From Arthrobacter rhizophilus (lineage in GTDB: Bacteria > Actinomycetota > Actinomycetes > Actinomycetales > Micrococcaceae), in NCBI RefSeq assembly GCF_026241105.1, contig NZ_JAPFFT010000010.1, positions 91,442-155,441 on the forward strand: 64,000 bases of DNA, written 5' to 3'. A program made the position numbers and the translations under genes. Under the pieces are notes generated by a model, which was given only the letters and a program-made list of their open reading frames with translations, was not told where the DNA came from and did no database searches. Positions within the stretch are counted from its first letter, which is position 1; every line of letters begins with the position of its first letter. This document shows, piece after piece, positions 58,765 to 64,000 of this stretch.

Positions 58765-59888
58765 ACACAGCCAAGCCAATAAAAGTAGGCATCATCGGCT
58801 GCGGCGCCATCATCGCCCAGTACCTCACCAACTTCCGCCGCCTGGACGCCATTGACCTGGTGGCCGTCGCGGACCTCGACCCCGCCCGCGCGCAAGCGGT
58901 CGCCGATTCCTGCGACGGCGTCCGTGCACTCAGCGTAGAGGAGCTCCTCGCCGCGGAGGACGTCGAGTTGGTCCTGAACCTCACCATTCCGGCCGCGCAT
59001 GCGCCGGTCGCTTTGAGGGCGATCGCCGCCGGCAAGAGTGTCTACGGGGAAAAACCCCTCGCTGCCACGACCGCCGAGGCGCGGCAGGTGCTCGACGCGG
59101 CGCGGGAGGCCGGCGTCCTGGTCGGCTGCGCACCGGACACGGTGCTCGGCACCGGGATCCAGACCGCCCGCAAAGCGATCGACGACGGCCTGATCGGCAC
59201 ACCCATCTCGGCCACCGCAACCATGGCCACCCCGGGGCACGAGCGCTGGCACCCGAACCCGGACTTCTACTACCAGCCCGGCGGCGGACCCCTGCTGGAC
59301 ATGGGGCCCTACTACGTCAGCGCCCTGGTCACGCTGCTCGGCCCAGTGGTCTCGGTCATCGGAGCCGCGAGCCACACCCGGAACTCGCGCACCATCGGCT
59401 CCGGCCCGCGCCAGGGCGAAACGATCCCCGTGACCATCGACTCGCACGTCACCGGGGTCCTGGTCCACGCCTCCGGCGCGCTGTCCACGCTCGTGATGAG
59501 CTTCGACGCCGTGAAAACCAAGTCCCCCAACATCGAGATCCACGGGGCCACAGGGTCCCTGGTTGTTCCCGACCCGAACCACTTCGACGGCGACGTCCGG
59601 CTTTTCACGCTCGGCGCCGACTCCTGGCAGACGCTACCGGCCTCGGCCGGCTACATCGATTCCGGCCGCGGCTTCGGCATCGCCGACCTCGCCGCCACTC
59701 CGGCCGGCGCGGAACCGCGTGCGGGCGGTCAGTTGGCTTACCACGCGCTGGAGGTCATGGAATCAGTGCTGGCATCCGCCCACAGCGGGACCGCGGTGAC
59801 CATCAAAAGCACGGTCGAACGGCCGGACCCCGTGGAGTTGACCGCGTTGGCGGCACCGCTCGCACAGGTTCAGGGAATCAGCTCGTAA
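58749..59888 (+). CDS. Gfo/Idh/MocA family dehydrogenase 2
   Basis: 379 residues from TTG 58749 (AAAGGGG seven bases upstream), overlapping the thuA-like stop by 16 bp. VGIIGCGAIIAQYLTNF Rossmann motif and GEKPLAATT are present, but the usual D-x-G-x-H reads GGGPLLDMGPYY, with Tyr replacing His. This may reflect another substrate or the reverse (reductase) direction. Its 3' end overlaps the convergent ROK gene by 19 bp. Confidence 0.9.
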   Translation: MGNPIDTAKPIKVGIIGCGAIIAQYLTNFRRLDAIDLVAVADLDPARAQAVADSCDGVRALSVEELLAAEDVELVLNLTIPAAHAPVALRAIAAGKSVYGEKPLAATTAEARQVLDAAREAGVLVGCAPDTVLGTGIQTARKAIDDGLIGTPISATATMATPGHERWHPNPDFYYQPGGGPLLDMGPYYVSALVTLLGPVVSVIGAASHTRNSRTIGSGPRQGETIPVTIDSHVTGVLVHASGALSTLVMSFDAVKTKSPNIEIHGATGSLVVPDPNHFDGDVRLFTLGADSWQTLPASAGYIDSGRGFGIADLAATPAGAEPRAGGQLAYHALEVMESVLASAHSGTAVTIKSTVERPDPVELTALAAPLAQVQGISS

Positions 59889-61084
59889 GGGTTGCCCAAT
59901 ATTCTCCGGACTGAGGTTGCCGCGGCGCCGATGAGCGCCCCTGTTCGCCCCAGTCCGGAGAACGCCACGTTCCCTTCCGGGATCAGTCCCGGCGCGAAGT
60001 GGTCCAGGCTACGGCGCAACGCGGGAGCGATCCACTCCTCAAGTGCCTCGAAATGCCCGCCAAGCACGACGGCGGAGACGTTCGCCACCCGCGCTGTGGA
60101 GGCCACGGCGATTCCGAGATAGCGTCCGGCTTGTTCCACCCCTGAAACCGCGAGATCATCGCCGTCGTGGGCGCGTTTCAGCAGGAGTGCCATGGGCCCT
60201 GTGTTCGAATCCTGCTCTATTCCCGCGGCGGAATATATGGCGTCTTGGCCCGCAAACGTCTCAAGGCAACCGTGGCCACCGCAGGCGCACAACGGGCCGT
60301 CGGGATTCACCACGACATGTCCGATCTCGCCGGCATGACCTTGCGGACCGGCGAACAGCTGTGAATCTATGACCAGCCCACCTCCCACTCCCACCTCACC
60401 GGACACGTACAGGAAGTCACGGAACCGGTCGCTTTTGCCGTGATTTGCGCCGTGGCCAAACCAGAGTTCCGCGAGCGCGGCACTGTTGGCCTCGTTCGAA
60501 AGGGAGACGCCGAAAGGCGCGTCCGGCAGCAGCGTGGGCAGCTCCTCGGAGAGGTCGACGTCGGCCCAGCCCAGGTTCGGGGCGGCCAGGACCACGTTGC
60601 GCTCCGCATCCACCAACCCCGGCACCGTCAGTTCCCCGGCAAGAAGTTCGACGCCAGCGCCCGACGCCTTTGTTGCTGCCTGCTGCGCCATGGCGACGAG
60701 AAGCGAGAGGACGTCGGCCGGCTTGCTTCCACGGTTGTGCCGTTCACGGGTCTCGTGGAACAAGAGTTCCCCTGTGAAGTCCAGGACTCCTACCGCGAGG
60801 TAGTCCACATTTATTTCCGCGGCGAGGGCACCGCGCGCAGGGTTGAGGACGATTCCAGTTCCGGGCCGTCCGCGTTCGCCGTCGCGCGTGACATTTGCTT
60901 CCAGCACCAGGCCCGACTCGAGCAGATCGGCAACGAGGCTCGAAACGGAGGCCTTGGTCAGTCCGCTTTCCGCGGCAAGTTGGGCACGCGTCGCCCCACC
61001 CCGCCCCTGGATCCAGCCGAGCACAAGTGCCAGGTTCTGCCTGCGGACATCGCCCACTCTTCCGGGCGACGGCGTGGCGGGCAT
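59870..61084 (-). CDS. ROK family transcriptional regulator
   Basis: 404 residues. An N-terminal winged helix (RRQNLALVLGWIQGRGGATRAQLAAESGLTKASVSSLVADLLESGLV) is joined to a ROK sugar-kinase-like domain with GHAGEIGH and the zinc motif CACGGHGCLE. NagC/Mlc/XylR-type regulator; GGAGG precedes ATG 61084. Placed between the ABC/dehydrogenase operon and the rhamnosidase gene, it may sense a released sugar and control one or both. Confidence 0.9.
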   Translation of the reverse strand: MPATPSPGRVGDVRRQNLALVLGWIQGRGGATRAQLAAESGLTKASVSSLVADLLESGLVLEANVTRDGERGRPGTGIVLNPARGALAAEINVDYLAVGVLDFTGELLFHETRERHNRGSKPADVLSLLVAMAQQAATKASGAGVELLAGELTVPGLVDAERNVVLAAPNLGWADVDLSEELPTLLPDAPFGVSLSNEANSAALAELWFGHGANHGKSDRFRDFLYVSGEVGVGGGLVIDSQLFAGPQGHAGEIGHVVVNPDGPLCACGGHGCLETFAGQDAIYSAAGIEQDSNTGPMALLLKRAHDGDDLAVSGVEQAGRYLGIAVASTARVANVSAVVLGGHFEALEEWIAPALRRSLDHFAPGLIPEGNVAFSGLGRTGALIGAAATSVRRILGNPYELIP

Positions 61085-61202
61085 GGTTCCTCCAGGATCC
61101 GGTTTTGACGAGGTGACTTACATCATCATTCACGTATTAGTCCTTGAGGGCCATTTGGACCGTGCCGTGCGGCTGGCTACGGCGGCGGCGGTCCTGAGCC
61201 GG

Positions 61203-61236
61203 TCCGGCGCCGGGACCGCGGGGTCCCGGCGCCGGA
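61203..61236. terminator. Strong GC-rich terminator after the rhamnosidase gene
   Basis: A 15-bp perfect stem (inner arm CCGGCGCCGGGACC, 61204-61217, and its complement 61222-61235) with a 4-base loop, 5 bp after the minus-strand stop at 61241. It separates the rhamnosidase from the ROK gene. Confidence 0.8.
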
Positions 61237-61240
61237 GGGC

Positions 61241-63859
61241 TCACATGACCGGGAGGCTCAGCCGGTGCTTTCCCGAGCCCAGCTCGCTGGGGAGTCCGCC
61301 CGGAAGCTCGACTGTCGCCGTCGTTCCTGTCGGTACGGTGGCGTCGAGGTGCATCGTCCCATTCTCGATGCGCCATGAGACCTCAGCCATACCGTACGGA
61401 GTCAGGTGGCGCGTGGTCGCGTGGGTGATCCCCCCGCCAGGACGCGGCCGGATGCCGATCTTTCGGTAGCCGGGCTCGAGGGGCGAGAGGCCGCCGATGA
61501 CCCGGTGCATCCAGTCAGCCACAGCGCCGAGGGCGTAGTGATTGAACGAGGTCATTTCGCCGGGGTTGACCGTGCCGTCGGGCAGCATGGAGTCCCACCT
61601 TTCCCAGATGGTCGTCCCTCCTTGCTTCACGGCGTACAGCCATGAGGGGCATTCTTCCTCCGTGAGCAGGTCATACGCCGTCCCTACGTGGCCGCCGAGG
61701 GTGAGGGCGTCGCTGATGACCGGGGTTCCGGCGAATCCGGTGGCGATGCGGTTCCCTGATTCGGCAACGAGCTCGGCGAGGCGCTCGGCCGCGCGGCTTT
61801 TCTGCCCTTCCGTGGGCAGAAGGTCGAACACGAGGGCGAGCGCGTAGGCGGTCTGCGCGTCACTCGTCATGGTTCCGTCCTCGCGGACGTACCGCTGGGC
61901 GAAGGCCTGCCGGACCTTTTCGGCCAGTTCTGCGTACCGGGCCTCGTCGTGGGCATTGCCGAGCACACTGGCAATCCGGGAGAGGTGACGAGCCGACCAG
62001 GCGAAGTAGGCCGTGGCTACGAGGTAGCGGTCGGTGCGCGCATCGGTGGGATCGTGCGGGGGTGCTGCCGGGTCGAGCCAGTCGCCCAGCTGGAAGCCTT
62101 CGTCCCAGAGGTGCGTTTCGCCAGCCCGTTCGGCCATAAGGTCGACCCATGCCTTAGCACTGGAATACTGATCGGCGAGCACGCCCTTGTCTCCGAACCG
62201 TTCGTACAGGGTCCAGGGGGTGAGCACGGCGACATCGCCCCACACGGCTCCGGGGATCGTCGCATCCCACGAGCCGGCCTGGACCCAGGGGACATACCAG
62301 GGGACGGTCCCGTCCGGAAACTGCTCGTCGGCGACGTCCTTGAGCCAGCCGGCGAGCATCCCCGAGCAGTCGTAGAGGAAGGACGCCGTGGGAGCGAAGA
62401 CCTGGATGTCGCCGGTCCATCCGAGGCGTTCGTCGCGTTGGGGGCAGTCCGTGGGAATGCTGACGAAGTTCCCGCGCATGCTCCACCGGACGTTCTCGTG
62501 CAGGCGGTTGATGAGCGGGTCGGAGCATTCGAACCAGCCGGTGCGTTCCATGTCGGTGTGGTGGACCCGGGCTGTCAGCGCGTTGAGCTTGACGGCGTCG
62601 ACGGCTCCGGTGATCTCGGCGTAACGAAAGCCGTGCATGGCGAACCGTGGCTCCCACGTGTGCTCGGAATCGTCCGCGAGGGTGTATTCGTCGGTCGAAG
62701 CGGCCAGGCGCAACGGCCTCGTGTAGAGCTCGCCGTCCTGGAGGACTTCGGCGTGGCGGATGGTCACGGTGTCGCCGGGCTTCCCGTGGATGGTGAGGCG
62801 GAGCCGCCCGACGAGGTTTTGACCGAAGTCGATCAGGGTCTTGCCCGCGGGCGATGTCCAGATGCGCTGCGGGGCGAGCTCATCGGTGCACCGGACGGGC
62901 GGTCCAGCGGGGGCCTCGAGGGTGGCTTTGCTCAGGTCGACGACCCGCACCCCGGACCATGCACTGTCATCAAAGCCCGGCTGCGACCAGCCGCGCTCCT
63001 CGAGGCGGGCGTCGTGGCGTTCGCCGTCGTAGAAGCTCGCGAAGGTGATGGGGCCGTGGGAGGTTCTCCATCCGTCGTCGGTGGTGATGACATCCCGCCG
63101 GCCGTCCATGTAGGTGATTTCGAGCTGCGCGAGGAGGGAGGTCCGGTCTCCGTAGTTGTTGCGGGTGCCTCCCTGGAAACCGATGCGTCCGCGGAACCAA
63201 CCGTCGGCCAGCCACGCACCGACGGTGTTCTCGCCGTCGACGAGGAAGTCGGTAACGTCAAACGTTGAGTAGAGCAGGCGGTGGTCGTAGCTCGTCCAGC
63301 CCGGGGCGAGGACTTCGTCCCCCACCCGCCGGCCGTTGATCTCCATTTCGTACACGCCCTGCGCGGTGACGTAAAGCCTGGCCGAAGCAATGCTTGCGCC
63401 TGTTGCGAAGGAGCGTCTGAGGAGGGCAGGCGGGTTGTCTTCCTCGCGGTTATGCTCCAGGTCCGGCGTGACAGCCAAGGCAGTCCAGTCGTCGGCGGCG
63501 AGGAGGCCCGCTTCAATGGAGAGGGGTTCGCTCCATGGAGACGGGTTGTCGTCGGTTCCCCAGAGCCGTACCTGGACTTCTACACCCTCACGTGACTGCA
63601 AAGCGGGGAAGGGCCACTCCACGAGGACGGATTCCGGGGACAAGGCTTCAGTCGTCACGCGCGCCTTCCCGGCCCGCTCGACGGCGATCTCGTACTTGCG
63701 CTGTTCCCACCCGGCCGGGGCTTGCGTCTGCCAGGAGAGGCGGGGGCGCGCTTCGCCGATGCCAAGGGCGACCGTTCGGTGTTCGGCCTGCATGCGGACC
63801 ACTCGGGCTGTGGGTGCTGTTGTCTCTTTTGTCGCTGTGGCTGCTGCCGGGAGTGTCAT
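61241..63859 (-). CDS. Alpha-L-rhamnosidase, GH78
   Basis: 872 residues: N-terminal beta domains (LSWQTQAPAGWEQRKYEIAVERAG; then ARLYVTAQGVYEMEINGRRVGDEVLAPGWTSYDHRLLY), and an (alpha/alpha)6 catalytic barrel with the general acid region IPTDCPQRDERLGWTGD and a later WERWDSM and NHYALGAV. GH78 enzymes remove terminal rhamnose from plant glycosides such as rutinosides and naringin. No signal peptide, so it acts in the cytosol on imported glycosides, in line with the nearby ABC importer. Confidence 0.93.
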   Translation of the reverse strand: MTLPAAATATKETTAPTARVVRMQAEHRTVALGIGEARPRLSWQTQAPAGWEQRKYEIAVERAGKARVTTEALSPESVLVEWPFPALQSREGVEVQVRLWGTDDNPSPWSEPLSIEAGLLAADDWTALAVTPDLEHNREEDNPPALLRRSFATGASIASARLYVTAQGVYEMEINGRRVGDEVLAPGWTSYDHRLLYSTFDVTDFLVDGENTVGAWLADGWFRGRIGFQGGTRNNYGDRTSLLAQLEITYMDGRRDVITTDDGWRTSHGPITFASFYDGERHDARLEERGWSQPGFDDSAWSGVRVVDLSKATLEAPAGPPVRCTDELAPQRIWTSPAGKTLIDFGQNLVGRLRLTIHGKPGDTVTIRHAEVLQDGELYTRPLRLAASTDEYTLADDSEHTWEPRFAMHGFRYAEITGAVDAVKLNALTARVHHTDMERTGWFECSDPLINRLHENVRWSMRGNFVSIPTDCPQRDERLGWTGDIQVFAPTASFLYDCSGMLAGWLKDVADEQFPDGTVPWYVPWVQAGSWDATIPGAVWGDVAVLTPWTLYERFGDKGVLADQYSSAKAWVDLMAERAGETHLWDEGFQLGDWLDPAAPPHDPTDARTDRYLVATAYFAWSARHLSRIASVLGNAHDEARYAELAEKVRQAFAQRYVREDGTMTSDAQTAYALALVFDLLPTEGQKSRAAERLAELVAESGNRIATGFAGTPVISDALTLGGHVGTAYDLLTEEECPSWLYAVKQGGTTIWERWDSMLPDGTVNPGEMTSFNHYALGAVADWMHRVIGGLSPLEPGYRKIGIRPRPGGGITHATTRHLTPYGMAEVSWRIENGTMHLDATVPTGTTATVELPGGLPSELGSGKHRLSLPVM

Positions 63860-63891
63860 GTGGTTCTTCCCAAGTGTTCTCGAGGTGTGGG

Positions 63892-64000
63892 TGCGGTGGG
63901 GGGGCGGGGGGGCGCCCCCCCCCCGGGGGGGGGGTATTGCCCGCGGGCGGGCCCAGGGGGCCGAGGTGCCAGGGGGGTAGGGGGTGTGCGATTTATTAAG
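63892..64000. other. Low-complexity G/C homopolymer end, probable sequencing or assembly artefact
   Basis: From about 63892 the sequence is runs of G and C of up to about eleven bases, ending in an AT-rich tail. It lies in what should be the rhamnosidase promoter. Such composition is not seen elsewhere in the window; any frame or motif here should not be trusted. Confidence 0.7.

Noticed and set aside
61949..63268. 439-codon plus-strand open frame opposite the rhamnosidase
   Set aside because: Shadow of GH78 gene; composition and lack of motifs do not support coding.

Overview
This is a GC-rich chromosomal stretch of an actinobacterium, most likely Arthrobacter sensu lato (Micrococcaceae). 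The assignment is by inference. It rests on GC-rich third codon positions, frequent GTG/TTG starts, ATGA-type overlaps, a mycothiol-enzyme-family DinB protein, WXG100-like proteins, and a ring-cleavage dioxygenase whose metal ligands number exactly as in the Brevibacterium/Arthrobacter homoprotocatechuate dioxygenases. I see no rRNA, tRNA, CRISPR array, transposase or integrase. The last ~110 bases are long G/C homopolymers and look like a low-quality contig end.

Layout. 1-7 kb: a partial Gfo/Idh oxidoreductase, a TetR regulator divergent from an FMN reductase, a GerMN lipoprotein, a PEP-mutase-family enzyme divergent from a PLP aminotransferase plus UspA pair. 6.3-12.1 kb (minus): an aminotransferase, then E1alpha, E1beta and E2 of a branched-chain 2-oxoacid dehydrogenase, then a PAP2 membrane protein with a repeat-built N-terminus; a perfect 38-bp palindrome precedes E1alpha. 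12-20 kb: housekeeping and small genes (holin-like, WXG100-like plus alpha/beta hydrolase pair, purB, histidine phosphatase, GNAT, CtaG-like, thioesterase). 20-29 kb: a homoprotocatechuate (3,4-dihydroxyphenylacetate) meta-cleavage operon (FAH-RraA fusion, GntR, HpaE, HpaD, HpaH, HpaI) divergent from an FAD ring hydroxylase, with a GntR-type operator over the predicted start site. 29-35 kb: mixed small genes, including a pore-like membrane protein and a MarR regulator divergent from an ABC exporter.

37.3-39.3 kb: the most striking feature. A two-gene module (Xre-HTH/ImmA-IrrE metallopeptidase plus PIN-like protein) lies between two 42-bp direct repeats (one mismatch). The repeats duplicate the 3' ends of the ABC exporter and kdpE, as expected for insertion at a specific site where these convergent genes once touched. 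39.3-49.6 kb: complete kdpFABCDE, with an unlisted 37-aa membrane ORF before kdpF and a divergent APC permease. The shared promoter region holds three copies of an 11-bp-spaced direct-repeat motif, probably KdpE boxes. 49.8-51.2 kb: an amino-acid permease.

51.3-63.9 kb: a glycoside-use cluster: LacI regulator with two identical CGAAATATTTCG operators, a sugar ABC importer, two Gfo/Idh dehydrogenases, a TIM-barrel isomerase/epimerase, a ThuA-like protein, a ROK regulator and a GH78 alpha-L-rhamnosidase. Together these suggest uptake and oxidative breakdown of a rhamnose-containing plant glycoside.
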